Below, piece by piece: positions 56,106-63,967 of a DNA stretch of 64,000 nt. The position numbers and the translations under genes are program-made. Under the pieces are notes generated by a model. It saw only the letters and a list, made by a program, of their open reading frames with translations. It was not told the origin of the DNA and ran no database searches. The DNA lies in contig CABJBO010000003.1 in the NCBI GenBank assembly GCA_902363875.1, forward strand, positions 82,857 to 146,856. The letters run 5' to 3'. The stretch's first letter is position 1; the number at the start of each line of letters is the position of its first letter. This DNA comes from Coriobacteriaceae bacterium. Lineage in GTDB: Bacteria; Actinomycetota; Coriobacteriia; Coriobacteriales; Coriobacteriaceae.

Positions 56106-57427
56106 TCGACACCGAGCACGTTAAATGCGATACCTGCACTGCCCCCGAGCCCATGGAGCTCGACGCCAGCGACGAGGCTTCGCGCGGCTGGCCCACCGTG
56201 GACATCGAGACCAACCCCTACAAGGGCCAGTTCCCGCTGTTCCAGCAGCACCCCGAGATCGCCTTCCTCGATAGCGCCGCCACCGCGCAACGCCCTGCCT
56301 GTGTGCTCGACGCCGAGCGCAACTTCTATCAGCGCATGAACGCCAACCCCCTGCGCGGCCTGTACTCGCTGTCCGTCGAGGCCACCGAGGCTATCGCGAA
56401 GGTGCGCCAGCAGATTGCCGACCTCATCGGCGCCCCCAACGCCAACGAGGTCGTCTTCACCCGCAACACGAGCGAGTCGCTCAACCTGGTCGCCAAGAGC
56501 TTTGCGCCCACAGTGCTCGAACCGGGCGACGAGGTCGTCATCACCATCATGGAGCACCACTCCAACCTGATTCCGTGGCAGCAGGTCTGCCGCGAGACCG
56601 GCGCCAAGCTCGTCTACCTCTACCCCACCAAGACCGGCCAGCTCACCACCGAGGAGGTTCTTGCCAAGGTGGGTCCCAAGACCAAGATCCTAGCCGTGGG
56701 ACAGGTCTCCAACGTGCTGGGCGTCGAGAACCCGGTCAAGAACCTCGGCAAACTCGTGCACAAGTACGGCGGCTACCTGGTCGTCGACGGCGCGCAGTCG
56801 CTGCCGCACATGCCGGTCGATGTGGCCGACCTGGGCGCCGACTTCTTTGCCTTTAGTGCGCACAAGGCCATGGGCCCCATGGGCATCGGCGTGCTGTGGG
56901 GCAAGATGGACCTGCTCAACGCCATGCCGCCCATGCTTACCGGCGGCGAGATGATTGATTCGGTCACCGAGCAGGACGCTGTCTGGGCTCCCGTCCCCGA
57001 GAAGTTCGAGGCCGGCACGCAGGACGCCGCCGGCATCTTCGCCACGGGCGCCGCACTCGATTACCTGGTCAACACGGTGGGTTACGAGAACATCCAGGCC
57101 CGCGAGCAGGCACTCGTCCACTATCTGATGGGCGAACTCATGCAGCTCGACTTTGTCCAGATCATCGGCTCCATCTATTGGGACAACCACCACGGCGTCG
57201 TGAGCTTTAACGTCAAGGGCATCCACCCGCACGACGTAGCGAGCATCATGGACATGGACGGCGTCTGCATTCGCGCCGGCCACCACTGTGCGCAGCCGCT
57301 GCTCACCTGGCTGGGCGTCGAGAACCTTGCCTGCTGCCGCGCCAGCGTGGCCTTCTACAACGACAAGGCCGACATCGACAAGTTCATCGCCGGTCTGCAT
57401 CACGTTTGGAGCACATTCAATGGGTAA
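56102..57427 (+). CDS. sufS: Cysteine desulfurase SufS
   Basis: The 441-residue PLP enzyme takes sulfur from cysteine for cluster assembly. It shows FLDSAATAQRP, TRNTSESLNLVAKS, the H in EHHSNLIPWQ, the PLP lysine in FSAHKAMGPMGIGVLW, and the C-terminal catalytic cysteine region IRAGHHCAQPLLTWLG. It is about 35 residues longer than typical SufS; the extra N-terminal part contains VKCDTCTAPE, a CxxC pair of unknown use. It overlaps sufD by four and sufU by eight bases. Confidence 0.94.
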   Translation: MIDTEHVKCDTCTAPEPMELDASDEASRGWPTVDIETNPYKGQFPLFQQHPEIAFLDSAATAQRPACVLDAERNFYQRMNANPLRGLYSLSVEATEAIAKVRQQIADLIGAPNANEVVFTRNTSESLNLVAKSFAPTVLEPGDEVVITIMEHHSNLIPWQQVCRETGAKLVYLYPTKTGQLTTEEVLAKVGPKTKILAVGQVSNVLGVENPVKNLGKLVHKYGGYLVVDGAQSLPHMPVDVADLGADFFAFSAHKAMGPMGIGVLWGKMDLLNAMPPMLTGGEMIDSVTEQDAVWAPVPEKFEAGTQDAAGIFATGAALDYLVNTVGYENIQAREQALVHYLMGELMQLDFVQIIGSIYWDNHHGVVSFNVKGIHPHDVASIMDMDGVCIRAGHHCAQPLLTWLGVENLACCRASVAFYNDKADIDKFIAGLHHVWSTFNG

Positions 57428-57854
57428 TCTGTACACCTCCACCACATTTATGGAGCACAACTCGCACCCCGACTACAAGTACGAGATGGACGCCCCCACG
57501 CACGAGCACGACGGCATCAACCCCAGCTGCGGAGACGAGCTCACCTTGCAGCTACGTGTCGAGAACAACGTGATCGAGGAGGCCTCCTTTACCGGCCACG
57601 GCTGCGCCATCAGCCAGGCCAGTGCCGACATCATGGCCGACCTCATCACCGGCGAGACCGTCGAGGAAGCTCGCCGCTTGGCAGAGCTCTTCCTCGCCAT
57701 GATCCGCGGCGAGCAGCTCTCCGAGGAGGACCTGGAAGACCTGGACGAAGCCGCTCAGCTCCAGGACATCTCGCACATGCCCGCCCGCGTCAAATGCGCC
57801 GAGCTCGCCTGGCGCACCCTCGACGGCATGCTCACGGGACAAAATAATCAGTAG
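57420..57854 (+). CDS. sufU: SufU sulfur-transfer protein
   Basis: The 144-residue zinc protein accepts persulfide sulfur from SufS in the Gram-positive Suf system. The three ligands and nearby aspartate are present: NPSCGDELTLQL, GHGCAISQASADIMADL and RVKCAELAWRTL. The 18-21 residue insertion that separates SufU from IscU is visible before the last cysteine (GEQLSEEDLEDLDEAAQ). The ATG at 57420 lies within the end of sufS. A third inverted repeat (57836-57864) overlaps its last codons and stop. Confidence 0.93.
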   Translation: MGNLYTSTTFMEHNSHPDYKYEMDAPTHEHDGINPSCGDELTLQLRVENNVIEEASFTGHGCAISQASADIMADLITGETVEEARRLAELFLAMIRGEQLSEEDLEDLDEAAQLQDISHMPARVKCAELAWRTLDGMLTGQNNQ

Positions 57855-57864
57855 TATTTGTCCC
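57836..57864. promoter_or_regulatory. Inverted repeat operator candidate 3 (GGGACAA-N15-TTGTCCC) at the suf 3' end
   Basis: Same arms and same 15-base spacing as the two copies upstream of sufC, here overlapping the stop codon of sufU. The flank TTTGTCCCAAATCTTAAG is identical over 18 bases to that at 52428-52445. Confidence 0.6.
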
Positions 57865-57882
57865 AAATCTTAAGAATTTTGT

Positions 57883-57919
57883 TGGCCGAATCGCTTGACA
57901 AGAGTGGTTCGGCCATTTT
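57883..57919 (+). terminator. Rho-independent terminator of the suf operon
   Basis: TGGCCGAA and TTCGGCCA pair around a 17-base loop, followed by TTTTCTATT, 28 bases after the sufU stop. Confidence 0.72.
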
Positions 57920-58720
57920 CTATTCCGAGCCCTCAGCCTGAGCATTCACCCGCGCATAAGCGCGCACGATACGAGAGACGGTACTCTTGCTGATTCCCGT
58001 ATACCGTTCGATCTCGCGCACCGTGTAGCCGACATTGTGCAGGGCGAAAATGATTCCATCTCGCCGCGAGGGCGCTACGGTCTTGAGTTCGTTGAGCGGC
58101 ACGCCCAGGCGCTTCGCCATCTTGTCGGCAAACGCACGCCGCTCCCACTCTGTCTCATCCATATCGTGAATCACCGGATCGGAACCATCGGGCATCGACA
58201 GAGAATAATCCAGAAACCCCTTGGCAGACTCAAATAGCTCAAGCACACAAGAAGGGTCCGAAAATCCCCTCGTCGTATCGTTGTCATACGCTCTCAGATA
58301 CTCGGCAAAGCTGCTCCAGGGATAACGCTCGATCAGGGCGATACCCGCCTCCTGCGGATTAGCGTGAACATAGCGAATGGCAGCCATCAGATAACGGTCG
58401 GTATCGAGCGAGCGCCGGTCAAAACGGTTCTGGAACAGATGGCCCGTGCGCCCCGTGCGTTTATTGAACCGCCGCGCGTACGTCAAAAGCAGCCGGTGCA
58501 TCGCCGCGCTCATCGCGTCCTCGTAATCTGCAAGCACCAGATGCACGTGATTGCCCATAAGGCACCAGGCGATAACCGTCACGCCCGCCTCGCGGCAGCA
58601 CTCGCGCATCAGCTCCAAAAACTCCCACCGGTCTTCATCGCCCTCAAAGATGAGCTGCTTGCCCACACCGCGGGCACAGACATGGTAAAAGCCGGTAACC
58701 GTTCTCCAAACGCGCTGCAT
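57920..58720 (-). CDS. Y1/REP-associated tyrosine transposase-like protein (RAYT)
   Basis: The 266-residue protein has a Y1 transposase (HUH) domain at the N terminus: FYHVCARGVGKQLIF, WCLMGNHVHLVLADY with the HxH metal motif, YARRFNKRTGRTGHLFQNRF, and IRYVHANPQEAGIALIERYP with WSSFAEYL, all typical of REP-associated transposases. The C-terminal about 60 residues hold a helix-turn-helix (YTVREIERYTGISKSTVSRI). The ATG at 58720 follows GAAGGGAG. No inverted-repeat IS ends are seen around it, so it is likely a domesticated single gene rather than an IS200/IS605 copy. Confidence 0.87.
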   Translation of the reverse strand: MQRVWRTVTGFYHVCARGVGKQLIFEGDEDRWEFLELMRECCREAGVTVIAWCLMGNHVHLVLADYEDAMSAAMHRLLLTYARRFNKRTGRTGHLFQNRFDRRSLDTDRYLMAAIRYVHANPQEAGIALIERYPWSSFAEYLRAYDNDTTRGFSDPSCVLELFESAKGFLDYSLSMPDGSDPVIHDMDETEWERRAFADKMAKRLGVPLNELKTVAPSRRDGIIFALHNVGYTVREIERYTGISKSTVSRIVRAYARVNAQAEGSE

Positions 58721-59123
58721 GGCGCTCCCTTCGCCGGGATCTGATTGCCATCCAATACAGCACGATTGAAGCGTGCCATCAAAACATTCACGCAAAACAA
58801 TACACTCGCGCGGCCAAAGGCAGTAAACGGGCGGCGAACGGCACCGTTGCAACAGGTCAGACCCCGCAACGCATACAAGAGCTGACCAAAAGCTTGCCCA
58901 AGACGAACCCCCTCTACGGAAGTTCGCGACCACCGAACATATAGTTAAACCGTTTCAATTAAAACTTCCGGACTTCTCGCTACGAAAACTGAGCCGTTCG
59001 CCGAATATTCCGTGCATTTCGCGGTATTATAGGGGCTGCATGTCATGTCCCTTTCGAAGGGTCGCCCGGCAATCGCCAGCCACGACCCCCAGACGGGACG
59101 CCAACACGATAGAGAGGAGAGGC
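58721..59123. other. Divergent intergenic region
   Basis: About 400 bases between the transposase-like gene and the NifU-like gene. It must contain both promoters. A possible -10 TATTAT occurs at 59022-59027, about 100 bases before the NifU-like start. I found no gene or RNA I could support. Confidence 0.5.
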
Positions 59124-59858
59124 ATGCAGTACTCACAGGAAGTGGAGAACATGTGCCCCGTTGCCAAGGGTGCATACCACGGCCCCGCACCCATCCCCGA
59201 GGAGGGCAAGTGGGTCCAGGCTAAGGAGATTACCGACATCTCCGGTCTTACGCACGGTGTGGGTTGGTGCGCACCCCAGCAGGGCGCCTGCAAGCTCACG
59301 CTGAACGTCAAGGACGGCATCATCGAGGAGGCCCTCGTTGAGACCATCGGCTGCTCGGGCATGACCCACTCTGCCGCCATGGCTTCCGAGATTCTTCCCG
59401 GTAAGACCATCCTCGAGGCCCTCAACACCGACCTCGTCTGCGACGCCATCAACGTTGCTATGCGCGAGATCTTCCTGCAGATCGTTTACGGCCGCAGCCA
59501 GACCGCGTTCTCCGAGGGCGGCCTGCCCGTGGGCGCCTCCCTCGACGACCTCGGCAAGGGCCTTCGCTCTCAGGTCGGCACCATGTTCGGCACCAAGGCC
59601 AAGGGCGCTCGTTACCTCGAGCTCGCTCAGGGCTACGTCACCCGCATGGCTCTCAACGACAAGAACGAGATCATCGCATTCGAGTTCCTGAACCTCGGCA
59701 AGTTCACCGACGCCGTCAAGGCCGGCAAGACCCCCGAGGAGGCCATCGCTGGCGCTATGGGCCACTATGGTCAGTGGGAGAACGCTGCCAAGTACATCGA
59801 CCCGCGCACCGACGAGGAGACTCACTCCGTCGCCAGCGTGTTCCCGGTTCACGAGTAG
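59124..59858 (+). CDS. NifU-like iron-sulfur cluster assembly scaffold protein (GGGtGRT partner)
   Basis: The 244-residue protein contains a stretch like the NifU/IscU N-terminal fold: GACKLTLNVKDGIIEEALVE followed by TIGCSGMTHSAAMAS. Further cysteines occur in VENMCPVAKG, GVGWCAPQ and DLVCDAIN. It is much longer than IscU and lacks the standard third ligand spacing, so it belongs to a separate family. The ATG at 59124 has AGAGGAGA just upstream. Its partner gene begins 18 bases after its stop, the fixed arrangement I know for this pair in gut anaerobes. Physiological role is not established. Confidence 0.82.
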   Translation: MQYSQEVENMCPVAKGAYHGPAPIPEEGKWVQAKEITDISGLTHGVGWCAPQQGACKLTLNVKDGIIEEALVETIGCSGMTHSAAMASEILPGKTILEALNTDLVCDAINVAMREIFLQIVYGRSQTAFSEGGLPVGASLDDLGKGLRSQVGTMFGTKAKGARYLELAQGYVTRMALNDKNEIIAFEFLNLGKFTDAVKAGKTPEEAIAGAMGHYGQWENAAKYIDPRTDEETHSVASVFPVHE

Positions 59859-59876
59859 AAAGGGAGGGAAATAACT

Positions 59877-60881
59877 ATGACTGTTACGTTCGAAGGTTAC
59901 GAGCGCCGCGCTGACAAGATCAACAAGTGCCTCGCCGACAACGGCATCGCCTCCCTCGAGGAAGCTCTGCAGATCTGCACCGACAAGGGCTTCAACCCGC
60001 GTGAGATCGTCAACAACACCCAGTCCATCGCCTTCCAGAACGCCGAGTGGGCCTACACCCTCGGCTGCGCTCTCGCTGTCAAGCGTGGCGCCAAGACCGC
60101 TTCTGAGGCTGCCGCCATCATCGGCGAGGGCATCCAGGCCTTCACCGTTCCCGGCTCCGTCGCCGAGGACCGCAAGGTCGGTCTGGGCCACGGCAACCTG
60201 GGCGCTATGCTGCTCTCCGACGACACCGAGTGCTTCGCCTTCCTGGCTGGTCACGAGTCCTTCGCTGCTGCTGAGGGTGCTATCGGCCTGGCTCTGAACG
60301 CCAACAAGGCTCGTAAGAAGCCGCTGCGCGTTATCCTCAACGGTCTGGGCAAGGACGCTGCTCAGATCATCGCCCGCATCAACGGCTTCACCTATGTGAA
60401 GACCCAGTTCGACTACTACACGGGCGAGCTCAAGGTCGTCGAGACCATCCCCTACTCCGATGGTCCCCGCGCTGCCGTTAACTGCTACGGCTCCGACGAC
60501 GTCCGCGAGGGCGTTGCCATCATGTGGCACGAGAACGTCGACATCTCGATCACCGGTAACTCCACCAACCCCACGCGCTTTCAGCACCCCGTCGCTGGCA
60601 CCTACAAGAAGGAGCGCCTCGAGGCTGGCAAGAAGTACTTCTCCGTCGCTTCTGGTGGCGGCACTGGCCGTACCCTGCACCCGGACAACATGGGCGCCGG
60701 CCCTGCCTCTTACGGCATGACCGACACCATGGGCCGCATGCACTCCGATGCCCAGTTCGCCGGTTCTTCCTCCGTGCCTGCGCACGTCGACATGATGGGT
60801 CTCATCGGCATGGGCAACAACCCCATGGTCGGTGCCACCGTCGCCTGCGCTGTCGCCGTCGAGGAGGCCCTCAAGGCCTAA
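59877..60881 (+). CDS. GGGtGRT family protein
   Basis: The 334-residue protein carries the name-giving segment ASGGGTGRTLHPDNMGAGP near residue 260. Other conserved-looking parts are FQNAEWAYTLGCALAVKRG, GLGHGNLGAMLLSDDTECF, GNSTNPTRFQHPVAGTY and GLIGMGNNPMVGATVA. The family occurs next to a NifU-like scaffold and has no assigned reaction. AAAGGGAGGGAAATAACT precedes the ATG. It shows strong codon bias (almost only C- or G-ending preferred codons), which suggests high expression. A strong terminator follows. Confidence 0.88.
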   Translation: MTVTFEGYERRADKINKCLADNGIASLEEALQICTDKGFNPREIVNNTQSIAFQNAEWAYTLGCALAVKRGAKTASEAAAIIGEGIQAFTVPGSVAEDRKVGLGHGNLGAMLLSDDTECFAFLAGHESFAAAEGAIGLALNANKARKKPLRVILNGLGKDAAQIIARINGFTYVKTQFDYYTGELKVVETIPYSDGPRAAVNCYGSDDVREGVAIMWHENVDISITGNSTNPTRFQHPVAGTYKKERLEAGKKYFSVASGGGTGRTLHPDNMGAGPASYGMTDTMGRMHSDAQFAGSSSVPAHVDMMGLIGMGNNPMVGATVACAVAVEEALKA

Positions 60882-60916
60882 TCGCGCCCGCGCGATGCTC
60901 ATATAGTTGAGCTTTG

Positions 60917-60949
60917 GAGCCGCTACCCACCCGGGTAGCGGCTCTTTTT
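60917..60949 (+). terminator. Rho-independent terminator after the GGGtGRT gene
   Basis: A perfect 12-bp stem (GAGCCGCTACCC/GGGTAGCGGCTC) with a four-base loop is followed by TTTTTG. Confidence 0.93.
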
Positions 60950-61137
60950 GTTTGCGCTGTCGCAGGGTAGCTAATGCCGGTATATCAGCTGGGGCGAAAT
61001 ACGAGATGTGAAGAGATAGAGCGTCAGAGCGTCCATGACGCCCACCTGCCATATTTGCCCTTTACCGATTTGCCGAGTCTTTGCGACCCCATTGCCGATC
61101 ACCCGTGCGACAATGCGCCGGACGAGAAAGGAATCCA

Positions 61138-62664
61138 ATGGAATCGACTGATGTACTGGTAATTGGATCTGGCATTGCGGGCCTTTGCGCCGCCATCGAA
61201 GCGGCACGCACAGGTGCAGCCGTCACTGTGGCAAGCGCCGGCAAGACCATGAGCGGATCGAGCTTCTTCCCGGGTACCTGGGGCCTCGGCCTCATCGGTC
61301 CCGTCGACGAAGACGACGAGCAGGACCTCATCGGCACCATCCAGACCGTCGGCGGCGGTGTCGCCGACCTCGAGCTTGTCCAGACGTTTGTGCACGGCAT
61401 TCCCCAGGCAATTGAATGGCTCGAGCAAGACCTAGGCGTTGAGCTCCAGCGTCCGCAAAGCGCTGAGAGCGCTCAGCAAAAGCAGTTTATCCCCTGCTTT
61501 GACCACAAAACGCGCATGTGGCGCGGCCTCACCCGCAAGCCCCTTGAGGACGCGTGTATGGCCCAGATCGAGTCGCTCGGTATTCGCCTGCTCCCCCGCC
61601 ATGAGCTTATTGACCTTGTTGAGGACACGAACGGCAGGATCACCGGCGCCGTGCTCTACGACCGCGCAAACGAGCATCTCGTGTCTATGGCAGCCAAAGC
61701 CACTATCATCGCTGCGGGCGGCACGGGTGGCCTGTTCGAGCGAAGCCTCACTTCCGCCGACGTGCTCAGCTCCTCACAGGCCATCGCACTGGCGCACGGC
61801 GCATCGCTTACTAATATAGAGTTCATGCAGATGATGCCCGGCTTCATCGAGCCCAAGCGCAACCTGGTCTTCAACGAGAAAACCTGGCGCTACGTCACAT
61901 TTAACCAGCCGGCAGATATTGCCAACGACAAACTGGACGATTTGCTTGAACAGCGCTCCGGATATGGCCCCTTCACATCGCGCCTGGCTTCCCGCGCCAT
62001 CGATCTTGCCATCGATCAAGCGGGTGCCAAAGGCCTAGCGCTCCACTACGACTTCCCTCGCGAAGATGTCCCAGAGTTTGTGCAGACTTTTGCCACCTGG
62101 CTACAAGACGAGCACGGCATCGCGCCGACCGACGAGATGCGCGTGGCGATGTATGCCCACGCCGCCAACGGCGGCATCAGGATCGACAAGACCGCGTACA
62201 CGGGCGTTGAGGGCCTCTACGCTTGCGGCGAGGCGACAGGCGGCATGCACGGCGCCGACCGCATTGGTGGCTTGTCAAGCGCCAACGGCATCGTATTCGG
62301 ACGCATCGCAGGCGCATCGGCAGCCCTTGCAGCGCAGAAAGAGCCTGAGACAGCCCTGAAGGTGGATATCGCCCTCCCCCAGTACGGCATAGCCGCAACA
62401 GATGCCGAACGCCTGACACGCAGCCTTAAGCACGCGATGAGTACCTATTGCATGATCAACAGAACCGAAGCAGGTCTATCCAAGGCTCTGCAACAGCTTG
62501 AAAGCCTGCAAGACGAGGCAACGGCGCTGAGCAAGCCACACGCCAACGACAGCGAAATCGCAGCCCTCGCCCGCCTGCAATCGCAGATTCAACTAGCACA
62601 GGAAATGGTCAAAGCCATGCGCAAGCGAACCGAAAGTCTCGGATCGCACTATCGAGCGAATTAA
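61138..62664 (+). CDS. FAD-dependent oxidoreductase (fumarate reductase/L-aspartate oxidase-like flavoprotein)
   Basis: The 508-residue protein starts at the ATG at 61138 behind GAGAAAGGA and opens with the FAD Rossmann motif VLVIGSGIAGLCAAIEAART. It has IIAAGGTGGLFERS and a C-terminal YACGEATGGMHGADRIGGLS, typical of fumarate reductase/succinate dehydrogenase flavoproteins and their relatives. A helical tail (about 445-508) resembles the end of L-aspartate oxidase. There is no signal peptide, no flavin-transfer motif and no nadA or nadC nearby. Substrate is therefore open; Coriobacteriia encode many such enzymes. Confidence 0.75.
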   Translation: MESTDVLVIGSGIAGLCAAIEAARTGAAVTVASAGKTMSGSSFFPGTWGLGLIGPVDEDDEQDLIGTIQTVGGGVADLELVQTFVHGIPQAIEWLEQDLGVELQRPQSAESAQQKQFIPCFDHKTRMWRGLTRKPLEDACMAQIESLGIRLLPRHELIDLVEDTNGRITGAVLYDRANEHLVSMAAKATIIAAGGTGGLFERSLTSADVLSSSQAIALAHGASLTNIEFMQMMPGFIEPKRNLVFNEKTWRYVTFNQPADIANDKLDDLLEQRSGYGPFTSRLASRAIDLAIDQAGAKGLALHYDFPREDVPEFVQTFATWLQDEHGIAPTDEMRVAMYAHAANGGIRIDKTAYTGVEGLYACGEATGGMHGADRIGGLSSANGIVFGRIAGASAALAAQKEPETALKVDIALPQYGIAATDAERLTRSLKHAMSTYCMINRTEAGLSKALQQLESLQDEATALSKPHANDSEIAALARLQSQIQLAQEMVKAMRKRTESLGSHYRAN

Positions 62665-62706
62665 ACTGGACACCTATCTAAAGCAAAACACAACTAATCG
62701 ATATCT

Positions 62707-62742
62707 ATGGGCCCCGTGAACTCGAAGTGGCACGGGGCCCAT
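62707..62742 (+). terminator. Candidate hairpin terminator after the FAD oxidoreductase gene
   Basis: A perfect 12-bp stem (ATGGGCCCCGTG/CACGGGGCCCAT) with a 12-base loop lies 43 bases after the stop. The following TCGTGTCC is not a U-tract. Confidence 0.5.
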
Positions 62743-62782
62743 TCGTGTCCGCACGGCAGCGTATCCTAATTCTGAATACAGA

Positions 62783-62797
62783 GCGGGCAAAGCCCGC
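62783..62797. repeat. Short hairpin upstream of dinD
   Basis: GCGGGC-AAA-GCCCGC, 29 bases before the dinD start. It could affect dinD expression. No LexA-type box was recognised nearby. Confidence 0.45.
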
Positions 62798-62825
62798 ATA
62801 GACAATAGGCCAGCGAGGAGGAGAT

Positions 62826-63686
62826 ATGGACAGCAGAGATATCGAGAAGTGGCGTGTCAAACTTGATAGCTACGCCAATGTGGAAGACGGCGTTGAGTAT
62901 TGGCTCGCACGCGATTTAATGGAACCCATGGGGTACACTCGATGGGAGAACTTTGCCGAAGTTGTTAAGAGGGCAAAAGTCTCGTGCGAAACAAACAAAA
63001 CTCCAGTTGATTCCCATTTTCGTGACACCACGAAAATGGTAACTGCCGGTGTCGCCGCTCGCGCGGTTAAAGACTACAAACTTACGCGCTATGCATGCTA
63101 TTTAATCGCCCAGAACGGAGATTCAAACAAGCAAGAAATCGCGCTCGCACAGGCGTACTTCGCCGTGCAGACGCGCCGCCAAGAGCTCATAGAGCAGCGC
63201 TTCGCAGAGATTCAGCGCTTGCAGGCGCGCCACTCGCTATCTGATTCAGAGAAACAGCTCTCGGGTATTGCGTTCAAACGCGGCGTGGACTCCAAAGGAT
63301 TCGCGATCATCAAGTCGAAGGGCGATGAAGCGTTATTCGGCGGCAGAAGCACGGCGGAAATGAAGCAACAGCTCGGCGTATCCAAGAGCTCGGCATTGGC
63401 GGACAGGCTAGCCGATGTTCTCATCAAAGCAAAGGACCTTACGAACTCGATGACGGCCTTCAACGCCGAGGAACACGACCTGTACGGTCTGGACCAGATC
63501 AAGCAAGAGCACGTCGAGAACAACACAAGCGTGCGTGGCAGCCTCATCGACCGCGGAATTGTACCCGAGAACCTACCGCCTGCCGAAGATACAAAGAAGC
63601 TCGAACGTCGCGTGAAAGCAGACGAGAAAAAGCTCAAGGAGGGTACAGACGGATTCACCGACCCCCAGGGCAGGCTCGACTTGTAA
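62826..63686 (+). CDS. dinD: DNA damage-inducible protein D-like (DinD)
   Basis: The 286-residue protein resembles DinD: the N-terminal BRO/KilA-like part has WLARDLMEPMGYTRWENFAE, then RAVKDYKLTRYACYLIAQNG, YFAVQTRRQELIEQR, and a C terminus RGIVPENLPPAEDTKKLERR that is very characteristic. E. coli DinD is SOS-induced and inhibits RecA filament activities; the function here is not shown. AGCGAGGAGGAGAT precedes the ATG. It lies next to a duplicated tRNA-Lys end, a usual place for integrated elements. Confidence 0.88.
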   Translation: MDSRDIEKWRVKLDSYANVEDGVEYWLARDLMEPMGYTRWENFAEVVKRAKVSCETNKTPVDSHFRDTTKMVTAGVAARAVKDYKLTRYACYLIAQNGDSNKQEIALAQAYFAVQTRRQELIEQRFAEIQRLQARHSLSDSEKQLSGIAFKRGVDSKGFAIIKSKGDEALFGGRSTAEMKQQLGVSKSSALADRLADVLIKAKDLTNSMTAFNAEEHDLYGLDQIKQEHVENNTSVRGSLIDRGIVPENLPPAEDTKKLERRVKADEKKLKEGTDGFTDPQGRLDL

Positions 63687-63693
63687 AGCGTCT

Positions 63694-63789
63694 GCGCCCT
63701 TACGGGTTCGGCCCCATGCGAGGTTAATAAAAAAGACGGCCAACCGAGATTGACCGTCTTAACATGCTTTGGTGGGCCGTCAGGGGGTC
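63694..63789. repeat. Direct repeat copy A (terminator plus tRNA-Lys 3' end)
   Basis: About 96 bases beginning GCGCCCTTACGGGTTCG and ending with TGGTGGGCCGTCAGGGGGTC, which is the 3' 20 bases (with CCA) of tRNA-Lys on the minus strand. Copy B, at 63871-63967, begins and ends the same way and has the same hairpin. In copy A the rest of the tRNA is missing. Confidence 0.85.
63728..63760 (-). terminator. tRNA-type terminator, copy A
   Basis: On the minus strand AAGACGGTCAA pairs with TTGGCCGTCTT (one G-T) and is followed by a T-run. It follows the truncated tRNA-Lys end of copy A. Confidence 0.8.
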
Positions 63790-63790
63790 A

Positions 63791-63860
63791 GCCTGCTGCG
63801 CAGGCGGCCGCTGCGGCGCTTCGCGCCTTGCGCGCTGCGCTGGCAAATGCTCGCGCATTT
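63791..63860. repeat. GC-rich cluster of short palindromes between the two direct repeats
   Basis: Three hairpins in 70 bases: GCCTG-CTGCG-CAGGC (63791-63805), GGCGC-TTC-GCGCC (63815-63827) and AAATGC-TCGC-GCATTT (63845-63860). This resembles a REP-like intergenic element. No coding frame is supported. Confidence 0.55.
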
Positions 63861-63870
63861 CCTCAGCTCC

Positions 63871-63967
63871 GCGCCCTTACGGGTTCGACCCCAGGTACTG
63901 TTAACAAAAAAAGACGGCCAACTTTCGTTGACCGTCTAAACATGCTTTGGTGGGCCGTCAGGGGGTC
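63871..63967. repeat. Direct repeat copy B (terminator plus tRNA-Lys 3' end)
   Basis: About 97 bases matching copy A 177 bases earlier; here the tRNA sequence continues as an apparently complete gene into the window edge. Confidence 0.85.
63906..63937 (-). terminator. Terminator of tRNA-Lys, copy B
   Basis: On the minus strand AGACGGTCAA pairs with TTGGCCGTCT, followed by a T7 run, 10 bases after the tRNA 3' CCA. Confidence 0.85.

Noticed and set aside
59133..61052. A 639-codon open frame on the minus strand opposite the NifU-like and GGGtGRT genes
   Set aside because: The plus strand carries two clear genes with ribosome sites and a terminator. The minus translation is low-complexity G/V/A/D, an antisense artefact of strong codon bias.
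61138..62664. NadB (L-aspartate oxidase) as a firm assignment
   Set aside because: The C-terminal glycine-rich motif fits fumarate reductase-type flavoproteins as well, and no nadA or nadC is adjacent.
63690..63725. A second tRNA gene suggested by TTACGGGTTCGGCCCC
   Set aside because: No acceptor, D or anticodon arms can be drawn around it on either strand.
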